Shown: positions 34,640-46,935 of the stretch, one piece after another
Numbering within the stretch: the stretch's first letter is position 1
Layout of the letters: each line of letters starts with the position of its first letter
Source: Vandiemenella viatica
Lineage: Eukaryota; Arthropoda; Insecta; Orthoptera; Morabidae
NCBI GenBank assembly: GCA_031002005.1
Contig: CM061921.1
Location: 123,534,597 to 123,598,596 of the forward strand
Reading direction: 5' to 3'
DNA: 64,000 bases
Position numbers and translations under genes: made by a program
The notes under the pieces: model-generated
Databases searched by the model: none
Seen by the model: only the letters and a program-made list of their open reading frames with translations
What the model was told of the DNA's origin: nothing

Positions 34640-35180
34640 TACTTTTATGGCGCAGATGATTATAATTCGTTGAATCACCGTCAGCTACAACGAACTGTGA
34701 CACAGAGCACACATGATAGTGAAACAGCCCAAACCTACACGAATGCATCTCACTGGTTAGGGAACGTCCCTAAACTACGTGGCTCGGTCTGGAGGGGGGG
34801 AAGGGTTGGCTGGAAAGCAGCGCTGGGCTACGTGGAGGGAAAAGGGGAGGAGGTTTTCTGAGTCAGGCCATGTAGCTTTCCATTCATCTTATTTGTCACT
34901 GTTAAAATGAGGAACAGAACACACAACAGCATAGGAATATTAATTTAATTCATTTAATAATCTCCATATGTATTTTACGATAGTCTGACAAGAGAAAACA
35001 GTACAAAATGTCTTCTGCAATCAATAGGAAAAAAAGCTACGTGCTACGGGCGGGTGTTGAGGCAAAAGCCTCGTCGGGCTTCGTGGGGGGAAGGGCGGGG
35101 GGGGGGGGGGGTTCACAGGAGGCCAACATGGAGCTACGTGGTTAGCTTCCGGTCAGAACGATTAGCGGGAAATGAGAGGC
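34640..35180. repeat. G-rich repeat with repeated ctacgtgg motif
   Basis: ctacgtgg or ctacgtg recurs at about 34776, 34830, 35038 and 35143, interspersed with G-runs (ggaggggggg; more than 14 G near 35097-35111). It looks like a non-autonomous DNA element with GC-rich ends of a kind seen in arthropods, but clear terminal repeats and target duplications could not be set. Confidence 0.35.
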
Positions 35181-35965
35181 GATCAGAGTTTATATACAAC
35201 TATTATTTGTTCAATGCACTTGCTAACTAAGCACTTTAAATTGAGGACTATCCGATATCAATTTGGCTAAGCTCCACCATGACATTTTTCGATTTTCTAC
35301 ACAATGGACCAGAAAGGAAGTTATATTCACGTAAATAGAGTTATTGTTTTAATTTTTAAACATATACATGGTTGATGTGTCTAGTGTTTGGAATAAATTC
35401 ATATGTTACGCGGTTGTACGATTATCGTTGGTCCGACTCGCTCACTCGAGAGCCGTTCACGTTTATTTTCGTCCCATAAATCGTATTTTGTTTATTTAAG
35501 ACACCTTGCCTTCAGGATGACTACTGCCGTTGACACGTTGACATTATCTCAATTTGTTATTTGGTCATATTTAGTAATCTGGCAGGATGATTTTTTATTA
35601 TTATTATTTTTTTAGCTTCGAAGCTTGAGATTTATCCACAAGGTTTCGTTCTCACGGTCAACTATGTTTGTTGTCGATGGTAACAGAGGCGACAAAGTAT
35701 ACAGTTCAGGCTTTGAAACTGATTCACTTAACTCTACAAAAATAAAAACTGGCATGAATAATTACTTAAACTGTCGTAAACATTACGAGATAATTGAGAT
35801 ACCAACCCAAACGTTTAACTAATGATCGTAACCTGCTTGAAGTAGGTGACAGTAAAACTTTTTTGTTGTACAAGTAAGAACCATCGAGCAAGGGATGGGA
35901 AATGTCAACCGTTGAAAGCTTTCAGTAGTGCGCATACGATTTCTCTCAGGACTGTACTCGATTTG
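35181..35965. other. No recognisable gene
   Basis: AT-rich DNA; short frames without motifs. Confidence 0.4.
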
Positions 35966-36090
35966 GATCCCCGGGCCGGGCGTATGCCTGACGAATTCTT
36001 TAAAAGGCCATCACTGAATTCCTTCTAGTCCCTTTCCAAGAATCCTACCACAGCTGTACTGACCTTGACAGCCACGTGTTTTCATCTAGT
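35966..36090 (+). repeat. SINE family 1, degraded 3' part
   Basis: gccgggcgtatgcctgacga, aaaaggccatcactgaattc and cttgacagccacgtg follow the family order with many changes. Confidence 0.6.
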
Positions 36091-37084
36091 TTACGTCATC
36101 TGTGTTTCAGAGACATATTTGAAGGTATATGAGTGTACAACAGATTATGAGCCTCGGATATTGTGCGGATAGTTTAATCCGATTTTGCTTTGCAAACTTC
36201 ACTAACAATTATTTTCACGATACAATGTCTTATTGTACTTGAGTTCTGAAGTAAATTCCAACAAACTTACTTAATGTTGACACATATATATATATTACTT
36301 ATATTGGTGTAAACAGGATTTTAACTAGATAAAGAAGAAAAAGGTATTAAAAAGTTCACAAGAGCCCATGGGAGAAGAGAATTTCATTGTTTGTATGTTC
36401 GTGTGTTCATCTGCTTACTGGAGAATCCAGACATCATCCCTGTAGCTCATGAATATTTACGAGCCTCTGTATTAATGTTCTCTGAATTTTATTTGAAGGT
36501 GACTTCACATTGAATTCTAACAATGCATGTAACTTATGCCTACAGTTTGTTAACTATATAGGTCGCTTTAAGCTTCGCAACACAATTATTTAAAACACAC
36601 AAATCCTGTTATATGGGTTTCGCATACGTCAGTTGATATAGTTCAAATATCAACAAAAATTGCCAAATTTGTTTCTACTTGATTTCTGCTCTCAAGCACA
36701 AAAATTTAACTGAATTCCCTGTGTTACTCGTATAAAATCAGAAGGTTTTTGAGCGTCCACCACAGAATACATTTATAATGGTGAAATTCAATCATTTCAG
36801 TTGCTAATGAAAATGCAGTCAAGTATTCGCAACATGCGTTTTACTTATGCCATATTATAGGTAAGTAAATTAGAGGTCATTCCTTATACCTGTTAAATAC
36901 AGAACATTATATGGATATTACATACATACTTATAAGCTCTTTCATAGCCCTCAGTGACGGATGTTATAGCACCAATCAGATCACAAGTTTGTTGTAAAAT
37001 AAAAAAAAAACGACGGAACTACGAGTATACCCATACACAGATAAACAGGGAACATTTTACATATTTAAAAAAAAGTGTGCAAAA
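36091..37084. other. No recognisable gene
   Basis: AT-rich with a (TA)n run near 36284. No domain recognised. Confidence 0.4.
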
Positions 37085-39890
37085 AATATGAAAAGGCCTT
37101 AGAACTATAGTGATGTGGTGATTTTGTCTGAATTAGATATAGAAACATTAAATGAAATAAAAGGGTATTATCACATAAGATGTGACTCTGAGAGTAAACA
37201 CACTGGTGGAATAGTCACACATGTTACTGAAAACCTTTCATATGAGGTGAATGGTGGATGGTAGCTATCAAGTTGTACATGGATTCATTGTGGGTGTTTA
37301 TAGATCACCTAGTAGTAGCAAAGGGATATTTATAGATAGATTCTCAATGTTAATGGAGGAAATTCCTGAAATCAGTCAAAACGAATGTATTATTGGGGGG
37401 GGGGGGGGGGTTAACATAGATTTCTCAAAAAAAGATATATTTTCTACCAGATAGCTAGTAGAACAAGTAACAGGTCTATAAATGAAACAAATTGTTCATA
37501 AGACGACTAGGGTCACTCCCAATAGTGAAACATTAATAGATCTCGTGGTTACTGATAATTTAAATTTGAAATGTGCGGCAGTGGACACGCCTAGAATATC
37601 AGACAATAGTCTAATCATTATAACAAGTATGTTTAGTAATAATATTAAAGGGAGACGCAATGTACTAGTAAAGGTAGTATTGATCACAACAAACTAATGA
37701 AAATAATGAGAAATAAAATAGATGCCATCGAAAGTTTTGATAATATAGATGTAGGGGAAAAATTTATTGAATTAAGAAAAGAATATAATCCAGTGTATAC
37801 AAGAAGCTAGAAAGTTAGACTTATTGGTGAGGAATTAACCATGTCCTTGGTTTTAAAAGAAAATCAAAGAAGTTAACATTGAAAGGGATACAGTTTATAA
37901 AATGTTTCTCTTATTAAAAGAAATTAAAGGAGCAATGGTAGATAGAGATAAGGCATGGAATGAGTATAAACAATATATAAATATTTTTCTAAAGCTATGG
38001 AGAGAAAGTAAACAACAATTTTATGAGGAATAACTTACAAGATTTAAGAGTGAACCGACAAAATTATGGAAACATTTAGAGACTTTGAATGAAACCAAGG
38101 AAAGTACATTGGGCAATATTTGGCAAACTATTATATATTTAATTTAAAACAAATAGCAAACAGATGAAATAATTTTAATATTGATAGTATTGAGTAGTTA
38201 ACAGGAAATATCCGCAAAACACATGAGTATGTAATCATAGCCAAGATTGATAATCATCTGAGCAAATTTCATGAAGTGATGGAGCAAAAAGTACGTGTTA
38301 TAGTTCGGGAATTAAGGAATATCATGGGTTCCGATGGAGTAAGCAATGAGGTATTAAGGAGAGTATGGCCTTTGGTAGGAAGTGCAATAACCAGTATTAT
38401 TAAAGAAGCATTAAAACAAAGAATTTTGCTGAAGGAATTAAAAACGTCTATTATTGTACCAGTTCCTAAATTAAAGAGTAGTTCAAAATGTGTAGATGTT
38501 AGACCAATGAATAATTTGCCAGTGATCGAAAAACTTATCGAAACTATAGCTTATGAGATTTTACTAAGTTTAACAAGTAAAACTGATATCATAACTGAAT
38601 ATCAATCAGGATTTAGGGAACAGCATAATACAGAGACAGCAATCCATTTGGTTGAAGAAAATTGGTTAGAGGCAATAGATAAGGGAAAGAGAGTAGTAGC
38701 ACTGTTCTTAGAGTGTAGGTGAGCATTTGAAATTAAACAGGGAATACTGGTGAAAAAATACGTATAATATCACTGGTGAGGTTTATACTTGGTTAGAAAT
38801 TTATTTAACACAGACGCATCAGAAGGTTAGATTCAATTCGGTTTCATCTGAAGAAAGATAAGTGAAGTATGGAGTTCCACAGGGTAGTAAACTGGGTCCC
38901 TTATTATATATGAGATTAACGATCTTGCGGAAATTCTAAAGAAATTCACATGTTTGCAGATGATACACTAATATATTATCCAGGGAAAAAATCTAGAAAA
39001 AAATTATAGAGGTGATAAATGATGTATTAAAATTAATTAATGAATGGCTAAATAAAAGCTTGTTAAGTCTGAATGTGGCAAAATCAACATGTATGATAAT
39101 GAGGAAGAAAATTTTTAGGGAACAGGCAGAGTCACTGCATTCTGTTGCGACAAATAGAACTAAAATTGATTGGGTTCGAAATTAAAAATATCTTGGCCTA
39201 GTTATAGATAATAATAGATAATTCATAGATCATGTAGATTACATAAATCAAAAAGTATCAAAAAAGGTAAATTTAATACAAAAATTAAGAAAAAGTGTTA
39301 TCTAAACCAGATAAACAGCTATTGTTTAAAAGCAGTTGTGCTACCTCACATAATATATTGCTCAAATTATTAATCATGGTGAGCGAAATAAAAATTGCAA
39401 AATAATTTTAATAAGGGAAACAGGGCTGTTCTAAATAAAAGACGAACTGAAAATGTCAATATAATGCTAAAGGACTTAGTACATCTGTATATTGAAAAGG
39501 AAATAATTAGAGATGTACTGAGTTTGGTATATAGGTTGGAAAGTGGATTGTTACCAAGAATATCTACATCTACATATACACACAAAATTTTAGGTGGCAG
39601 AGGGTGCTCAGCACCAAAGTCAATCTCTTTGCTGTGCTAGACTAGTACAAAGGAATAACGATATACATAATTATAAGACAAGGCAGCAAATCATTTCCAT
39701 TTGACTATTAATAAAAGTAGTAAAGCACAAAAAACAGTGTTCCACAAAGATTTAACAGTGTATAACAAACCAGAAGAAATAAAATGGTACAGAACTGTTG
39801 CAAGTTTCAGAGAAAAGCTTTGTAAATGGCTAAAGGAGAGAGATTATAACATTTTCTTTTAAAGGATTCAATGAAATTAATATCTAAGTT
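37085..39890 (+). pseudogene. Jockey/CR1-like LINE with endonuclease and reverse transcriptase (copy 3, longest)
   Basis: The order is AP-endonuclease, then reverse transcriptase, then C-terminal tail. Endonuclease: VVILSELDIETLNEIKGYYH, GVYRSPSSSKGIF, an NIDFSK block (after a poly-G run at 37396-37410) and VTPNSETLIDLVVTDN. RT: GSDGVSNEVLRR, IIVPVPK, VRPMNNLPVIEK, YQSGFREQHNTETA, YGVPQGSKLGPLL and an intact FADD box at about 38952 (FADDTLIYY). The C-terminus is EEIKWYRTVASFREKLCKWL-like. A run of T/GT follows at 39892. Several stops and frameshifts interrupt it. About 80 bp of foreign sequence, starting with repeated tctacatc, splits the C-terminal region at 39560-39645. Confidence 0.85.
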
Positions 39891-41100
39891 TTTTTTTTTT
39901 TTTTTGTTTTGTTTTTGTTTTATCTTTTGTTAATGTGATATATGAGTTTTAATGAACCTCAATGATTATTTGAAAATACATAAATATAGTAACCCAAGAC
40001 ACCAAGAGGTGTTCATCAACACGGAAATGTAAGGATCGAGAATTTGATCATTGTTACAAGAACTAAGGCGTTAAACGTAATAGCGTTGCGAAAGCCTTTT
40101 AGGAATTATATTAGAGATATTAAACAGGAATTGCAATTTCTCATACTCAAAAAAATTATGGAGTTACTAAAATCGTGCAAATCAGTTGCAACAGATAAAG
40201 TACTGTTATTTAGTAAAAGCTTGCCCACCAAATCTTATCGCTTCTTAACAGCCCATGAAAATTTGAAGGAATTACTCATATATTCTTGAAAGAAGTAGCA
40301 AAATTCCAAAAATTTATTGTATTATTTCATTTAGTTTTTGTACCCACGAGGAAACACAAAAATCCGGCTATTCCATTGTTATTTTAGAGAATTCCACTCA
40401 TTGACACTGTGATATTGTCTCTTTCCAGACAAAATATTCACTTTGTGTTTGTCCGGAAAAATTATTAATTTTGAGAGTAATGGTAGAGAGTCTGGATTCA
40501 CAGTGTTGCCTTTACATAGAGAACCACCTGTACATAAAATTACCACTAATTGTAATCTGAGAAAAATCATTTAATAGTTGGGTCTCTTAATTTAATCAAA
40601 TGACATATGATCGTAAAATTGAGTAAAAAGTTTACAAAGTATCATATTGACTTGCGGTTAGTTTTCACAGCGATGACTTAGTAAAGTTAGGATCGCAAGA
40701 ATTGAGATTGTGTCAAGGCGTTACTGGGTATGAACAGCGTGCCTCGGCTTCACCTCAGCAGCCTTGCGGCACGCATCTCGGGGTAAGATTGACTCAGCTC
40801 ATAAAAAATGACAAATCATGGTTCGATCTACAGCTCCCACAGTATCGTAGGAACGCTCGTTTTGCGGTGAACGAATGCATCGCTCACCTTTTATAGTTTC
40901 TCTCTCTCCATTTAGAGACAGGTTGCATATTGTATACCTTTTCCCCGAACTTTATTAGAAGTTGTCAGCTCTCCACTTTCTCACTACTTCGTGTAGGCAT
41001 CTGGCCACGGGGACTCACCAGCCTACCATACCGCACTGTGCAGTGTTACAATGCTCATTTGATTTTCCAGATATTTATTTAATTTTCCACATTTGTTTTA
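39891..41100. other. LINE tail followed by unassigned DNA
   Basis: Begins with a T-rich run. Short frames at 40044-40289 and 40702-40896 have no recognised motif, though 40700-40890 is GC-richer than its surroundings. Confidence 0.4.
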
Positions 41101-42031
41101 TATACGACGTGTGTGAGAAAAGCAATGAGACTTATTTCTTGCTTACCAAACTTTTTTTTTCAAGCACAATATTATCCCCTTCAAAGTAGTTCCCTTGGGC
41201 AACTATATACCAACAGAGTCGTTGTTTCCACTCTTGGTAGCAGCGCTGGGAGGATTCAACTGGTATAGTTGTTAACTGCTCGATCACAGTCTTTTAAATG
41301 TTTTCCAGAGTTCCAAAATGACGGCCTTTGAAGAGATGTTTCAATTTCGGGAAAAGGAAAAAGTCACAAGGACTTAAATAAGGTGAATAGGGGGGTTTAG
41401 GAACAACAGGAATGGGTTTTGAGGCCAAAAATTCACTGATGGAACAAGCCGTATGACACGGGGCATTGTCATGATGAAGCATCCACTTGTCTGCACAACC
41501 TTTCGCATGTCCAAATCGTCTGTCAATATTTGATGTACAATGAAAGCGTTTAAATTTAACTATTCACTCATCATCCTTATTGTTAAACGACGGTCTGATC
41601 TCACAAGAGACCTCACACGCTCAACGTTTTCGTCAGTTTTTTAATTTGAAGGTCTCCCTGAGCGAGGTTGATATTAAGTGTGTTCTCGGTCTTCCAAAAT
41701 TGATTTGTGCAGCGAGAAACTTGTGCTCTTGATAAGCAATGTTCCTCATAGGCCTGTTTCAACTTTTCGAAGGTCAAACTCGCGGATTCCCCAATTTTAA
41801 CACAAAACTTGATAGCACAACGTTACACAAAATTCCGATGCTCCATTTTCATAACACACAACTTCGATGATGCCGCTGTCAAAAATAATGTGTTGGCTGA
41901 ATGGAGTTGATACTCAGATTGAGCATGTGGAAGGGATGAACAAACCGGTCCAGTACAGACCGGTAGACACAGCATTGCCAGATGGCTCGCAGTGTTACCA
42001 ATCTCATTACTTTTCTCGCACACCTCGTATA
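41101..42031 (-). mobile_element. Internally deleted mariner transposon
   Basis: The ends are imperfect inverted repeats of about 31 bp: tatacgacgtgtgtgagaaa on the left and tatacgaggtgtgcgagaaa on the reversed right, flanked by TA. The minus strand encodes a mariner transposase start (MEHRNFV, IKFCVKIGESASLTFEKLKQ), DENVERVRSLVRS-like sequence, and then HHDNAPCHTACSISEFL...YSPYLSPCDFFLFPKLK. The second and third catalytic aspartates are present 34 residues apart (DD34D). The central part with the first aspartate is deleted, and frameshifts and stops are present, so it is inactive. Full mariners are about 1.3 kb; this one is 0.93 kb. Confidence 0.85.
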
Positions 42032-42690
42032 TGCAACAGTATTCGTGAGATGGCTCGGCTGGCTATGGCACTCGGTTCTGACACAGGGAGTCCTGGTGGA
42101 GGATCTAGCCGGCAGGGTAAGAGAAGTGGTCACAAGATTGTGCACCAAAGTCCTGGGTTAAACATCTCCACAGTGATTATGAAGTGATCGCATACTACAC
42201 TGTTGATGGCGATTCGTTCATCGGATGGGTACATTAAACCTGGCGGCTCCATCGGTGTCCTGCGAAGGAATAATAGGCCTGAAAGGACGGGCACCAGGTA
42301 TCAATCTCTCCTTTCTTCGATCATTTAATCATTCACAGCACACGACACTAAACAAACGCAAATCAAATTCATCCACAAAAAACATTAAGCACGTAAATAC
42401 ACTTCCATCATTCAGGATGAAAAGAGGAATCCATTACAATTAAATTTGCAATAATATCGATGTAGATGAAAAATATTTTCATTGGTTTATTTTGTTTGGA
42501 ACGTTATTAAATGTTGACAGGAGCTTCTTGTTAATATTGGATGCATTAGGTTCGTGCTATAATTCCTTATCCTGCAGCAGTACTCCAATTTCATTCTTCA
42601 CTCGCAGCTATATTTTCTCCTAACCAATTTTCGTGCCAAATTTCTGTCTTCATCCGTAATGAGAAATACATACTGTACTTGTCAAACTAC
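42032..42690. other. No recognisable gene
   Basis: Mixed-composition DNA without motif. Confidence 0.4.
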
Positions 42691-42696
42691 TTTGGA

Positions 42697-42735
42697 CACA
42701 CACACACACACACACACATATATAAATATATATAA
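42697..42735. repeat. (CA)n/(TA)n microsatellite
   Basis: About eleven CA units run into tatataaatatatata. Confidence 0.85.
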
Positions 42736-42963
42736 AGATGAATGTATGTTTGTTTGTTCTTCATTCAAATCCACAGTTTTCATCCGATCTCGAAGAAACA
42801 TTGCACACTTATCCTTTGAATCTAGGAGAAAAATTCTGTCTACATTTGGTTGAAAATTTATGTGTATAAATAATAAATGTTGTCTTATAATTTCGAAAAA
42901 TTACTGAACGGCGATAGACAGACACGTTGAATGTCTAGGTCTCTGTATTGCCTTTCGATACAG

Positions 42964-43040
42964 CGGTCGGGTAGCTCAGTGGTTAAAGCGTTTGGATCGT
43001 GGTCTCCGGTTCAAATCTCCGGGGATGCAAAGAATTTTAA
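42964..43040 (+). repeat. tRNA-like SINE head
   Basis: gggtagctcagtggttaaag (A box) is followed by ccggttcaaatctccggg (B box in a short hairpin). The anticodon arm is poor and no acceptor pairing is seen, so it is a SINE head or tRNA pseudogene rather than a tRNA gene. The end of the element to its right is not defined. Confidence 0.5.
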
Positions 43041-43837
43041 AATTTGTTTTTGATCTTAAATGTCACGCCTGGACCGTTGGTTATTCGGATTGAATGTTAA
43101 ACTCTACATATCACAAATTTAAGGGTGCAATGCGAGGCAAATCGTAGGTAGTCTTGCAATGCTGTAGGTGTACACTTTTTTTAAGTTATATTGAACGCTC
43201 AAGGGTGATTTGCAATTAGTGTGTGTGTGATCTGCAGTAATAATACTATAAGTACGGAAGTAAGTCTCTGTCTTTTTGTTACGTTTTGACGACTAAATGC
43301 CTCTACCGATATTGAAGGAAATTGACAAGAAAATCTGTAGGGAGGGCACAGGACATTTTTTTTTTTTTCGGTATGATTAACGGCTGAAGTCACGAAATTT
43401 TGAGAACTTATCGAATGGTGACAGAGAGACGGATGTGTGTGTTAGTCTGTAATGTTACATCGGTTGCTCAAGGTGTTCTTCTTGCGCATTATGTTAGTGT
43501 ATAATTTGTTAATAAATTTCGTTTAGAGAATAAACGTATTATTAATATAGATATAGATATTATCTGTCCTATTACTTTGTGTCTGCTTAATGTTTCTGGC
43601 ACCAGTTTATTTTGTCTACTCGGTATTGTTTGGGACCAATCCTTCGTTACCAACAACTTTCTATATTCAATTCTGGCAAAGAAATTCTTAATCCATGCGT
43701 ACGTAGTCGTGGTTATCGGCTAGTTTACACATAAAGTTACAACTTTCCTCTACTTGGGACTCAATATTTTCACATAAAAGACAAACTTTTATACATTTCG
43801 CTATACAGTATCAATTATAGTAGTCTGGTTAACAATA
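43041..43837. other. No recognisable gene
   Basis: Contains a segment (ttatcgaatggtgacagaga, about 43408) resembling one at 42900 (ttactgaacggcgatagaca). Both are probably tails of one repeat family. Confidence 0.4.
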
Positions 43838-45265
43838 CACAGACGGAAAAAAAAATCCCAACACCAAGAAAAAATTATTGTAGAGTAATGAAATTTGGAC
43901 AATGCATTTGTCAAGTTAACATGTTTAATTGATTAAATTTTCAAGATCACAGGTTAATTTAAGCTCAAGAAAATGCATTTCAAATGTGAAATACTGTTAA
44001 ATTAATAGCCGGTGTAACCTCCAGAATTTTGAATGCAAGCCTGCAAACGTGAATGCATTGTGTCATACAGGTTTCGAATGTCACTTTGTGGTATGGAGTT
44101 CCATGCTTGTTGTACTTGTGCTGTCAATACTGGGACGGTCAGTGCTGGCTGTGGATGATGCTGGAGTTGTCGTCCAATGATATCCCATACGTGTTCAATT
44201 GGAGACAGATCTGGTGATCTCGCAGGCCAAGGTAACATGTCGACACTCTGTAGAGCACGTTGCGAGACAACAGCGGTATGAGGGCGAGCGTTATCCTGTT
44301 GAAAAACTCCCCCTTGAATGCTGTTCATGAATGGCAGCACTACAGGTTGAATTACCAGACTGACGTACAAATTTGCAGTCAGTGTGTTTGGTATAACCAC
44401 AAGAGTGCTCCTGCTGTCATAGGAAATTGCTCCCCAGACCATGACTCCAGGTGTAGGTCCAGTGTGTCTAGGCCGCAGACAGTTTGGTTGCAGGCGTTCC
44501 CCTGGCCTCCTTCTGACCAACACTCGGCCATCACTGGCACCAAGGCAGAACCTGCTTTCATCAGAAAACACAACAGATCTCCACTCCGTCCTCCAATGAG
44601 CTCTGGCTTGACACCACTGGAGTCGCAAACGGCGATGGCTTGTAGTCAGTGGAATGCACGCTACAGGGCGCCTGGCTCGGAGCTGTCCTTGAAGTAACCG
44701 ATTTCTAACAGTTCGTTGTGTCACTGTGGTACCAACTGCAGCTCGAATTTCTGCCGCAGACGCAGTACGATGCGCCACAGCTGTACGCCGAATACGGCGG
44801 TCTTCCCTCTCAGTAGTGCCACGTGGCCTCCCGGAACCCGGTCTTCTTGAGGCAGTACCATCCCTTGACCACTGCACCCAACAATCATGCACAGTGGATA
44901 CATTCCGGCCAAGTCTTTCTGCAATATCGCGAAAAGAAAATCCACCTTCTCGTAGCCCTATTACACGACCTCGTTCAAACTCGGTGAGCTGTTGATAATG
45001 GCTTCTTCGTCTTCTTAAAGGCATTCTTGGCTAACATCAACTCACTATGTCAAATCTCAGCGGTAAATAACGTTCACAAACTTTACAGCGCGTATTTAAA
45101 GCAAACCTGATTTGCAAGCTCTGAGTAGCGCTACTAGCGCCACACTTATGCGCGAAGCGCGAAATTTGAATCGATGTCATCTTTCAGATGTATAAACACG
45201 CCTACCAAATTTCGTTTATCTAACACAAGTCTTTCTTGGTGTTGGGATTTTTTTTTCCGTCTGTG
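43838..45265 (-). mobile_element. Complete Tc1-family DNA transposon
   Basis: 1,428 bp with identical 34-bp terminal inverted repeats at 43838-43871 and 45232-45265 (outer end CACAGACGG, nine A, then TCCCAACACC). A TA dinucleotide lies on each side (43836-43837 and 45266-45267). It carries one intact transposase gene on the minus strand and no later insertion. Identical ends and an open gene suggest recent movement. Confidence 0.97.
44002..45024 (-). CDS. Tc1-family transposase, intact, 340 aa
   Basis: Cut-and-paste DDE transposase that would bind the terminal repeats and move the element to TA sites, acting in the nucleus. It has an N-terminal helix-turn-helix (about residues 13-55, ERGRVIGLREGGFSFRDIAE), the GRPR motif at 65-68, a second helix-turn-helix (about 75-120), and a catalytic core. 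The core residues are D155 (FSDESRF), D244 (FQQDNARPH) and E277 (SPDLSPIEHVWD). The gap D244-E277 is 32 residues, where Tc1 proteins usually have 34. Length is typical (about 340). The ATG at 45022-45024 gives MPLRRRRSHYQQ, with a basic start suited to nuclear entry. It is the only full-length gene in the window; no stops or frameshifts. Confidence 0.96.
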   Translation of the reverse strand: MPLRRRRSHYQQLTEFERGRVIGLREGGFSFRDIAERLGRNVSTVHDCWVQWSRDGTASRRPGSGRPRGTTEREDRRIRRTAVAHRTASAAEIRAAVGTTVTQRTVRNRLLQGQLRARRPVACIPLTTSHRRLRLQWCQARAHWRTEWRSVVFSDESRFCLGASDGRVLVRRRPGERLQPNCLRPRHTGPTPGVMVWGAISYDSRSTLVVIPNTLTANLYVSLVIQPVVLPFMNSIQGGVFQQDNARPHTAVVSQRALQSVDMLPWPARSPDLSPIEHVWDIIGRQLQHHPQPALTVPVLTAQVQQAWNSIPQSDIRNLYDTMHSRLQACIQNSGGYTGY

Positions 45266-45267
45266 TA

Positions 45268-46752
45268 TTTGATATAACATGTGGCGGGCACTGAACAATC
45301 GTTATCATTTTTGACTGACCTCAACGGAATTGCGAACGGTGGGAAGAATTTTGGGTAAATGTAAATCATGTGAGTACGACTCTCCTATTAATGATCCCTT
45401 ATTTCCCTTCAATCTAGTGATCTTTCGGGAATACTATTTTTCAACAGAAGCTTGGAACATACACACACTAGATTAGGATTCTCCACAAAATGAAGCCGTC
45501 ATTCACAAAATGAACACATCGTTAGCTATTTCTAGAACCCTATGTTAGTTATGACTTTACGATTTTAGTAGGTAGGGTAGGATGAAGGAAGGGTTTTTAC
45601 AGTTACGTGAAGTAACAGGGCAGGTGTTGGGGAGCACATAGTTCACTTTTCCGCCACCACATGCAGCACTAAATGGTGTCGCTAGCGTCGATCGCGGAAC
45701 ACGTCCGGCGCAGCCTAAATCAATTTGCACGGCTATTTCTGGTGTACCGCTAACCTATGAAGCAACATCAGGACATTAAGTCTGAGTATTTCTGACACGA
45801 CACCCCCGCGTCCGAACAACGGAAGTATCACACGCCATCTCACTTTCGACACACCGATAAGGACGTCACAGGCCACCGTATTCGAGAATATCATAGGAAA
45901 TCCGTTTGCATGCTGTTAACGTTCATTATTAAATATCTTCCTAGCATTTTGTCATGTGTTATTGATATATTGAACTATTTTAATGCTTTGATTGTTACAT
46001 TACCATAAATTTATTTCTAAAACTATTTTTTCGTAACAAAACTTATTGTTCCTTCTGCAAATATAATTTTTTTACTCAAATAACAAGTCCTTAATGGAAA
46101 ACCAGTATCCCCCCCCAAAAAAAATCAATCCTCTCTACCTTATATCTCATACACATTTTGTAAGGTAATTTCTTTGTATGTATCTAGCTGCCATTTTTTT
46201 CACACTCCAACTGTCTTATTACCCTTGATGGTCATGCTCTCACGTGCCTTTTATGATATGTCAGTTATAAACTATGTTTTCTTTCCATTTCTAGTATTTC
46301 ATACTCGTGATAAGGGCACACTACTGCTCCATCTTACTCAAGGTATACACAAAATTGTGAGGTAGGATTTCGTTAACTAAAAAACATAATTTATTGATAA
46401 ATTATACATATTTATTGAATTTTTAAAATACTAATATATCATTCAATACTTATAGTTTCATTTCGTGTGTGTCATAGGCCTCTCTTGCCTTCACATACTG
46501 CCTAATTCTTCCCGTAATATCCATTTATTGCCTTACACGTTATGAAATTCCATGCCAAAGAATGTATCCCTTTAAACGTCGCTAATGCTTATGAGAAGGG
46601 AAATGTTTCTATATGGGTGGCACAAATTCTCCTCCTTACACATTACTGTAAATAACATAGACGTTCAAATAACGGAGATAAAGGAACTATTTCAGACTCG
46701 AATGGCACAAGGGGAGAAAGAATTCATATTAACATCAAATCTCAGCATCTCG
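45268..46752. other. No recognisable gene
   Basis: The patch at 45600-45900 is GC-richer and might be a conserved or repeat sequence, but no domain or terminal repeat was found. Confidence 0.4.
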
Positions 46753-46935
46753 AATGTGGCTTACTGGTTTAGGCCTCTGACTGGAGATAGAAAGGTCCTC
46801 GTTTCGAATCCATGTCTGGACGGCTATTTTCATAAGCTTTTAACCCATCTTCACCTCTGGCACAGATTGCTGTGTAATGTGCAAACGCCAGAGCCCTTCC
46901 GTGGCTCACATTCGACGTCAAACTGTAGGTCTCTT
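46753..46935 (+). repeat. SINE family 3
   Basis: Head tgtggcttactggtttagg, B-box-like gtttcgaatcc, middle ctctggcacagattgc, and end ttccgtggctcacattcg then caaactgtagg. Matches 1924-2110. Confidence 0.6.

Noticed and set aside
37251..37454. Independent small gene with Gly run
   Set aside because: It is the endonuclease block of the LINE at 37085-39890; the glycines come from a poly-G expansion.
42964..43040. Functional tRNA gene
   Set aside because: A and B boxes are present but acceptor and anticodon stems do not pair; better read as a SINE head.
44260..44697. 145-codon plus-strand frame in the Tc1 transposon
   Set aside because: Antisense shadow of the intact transposase.
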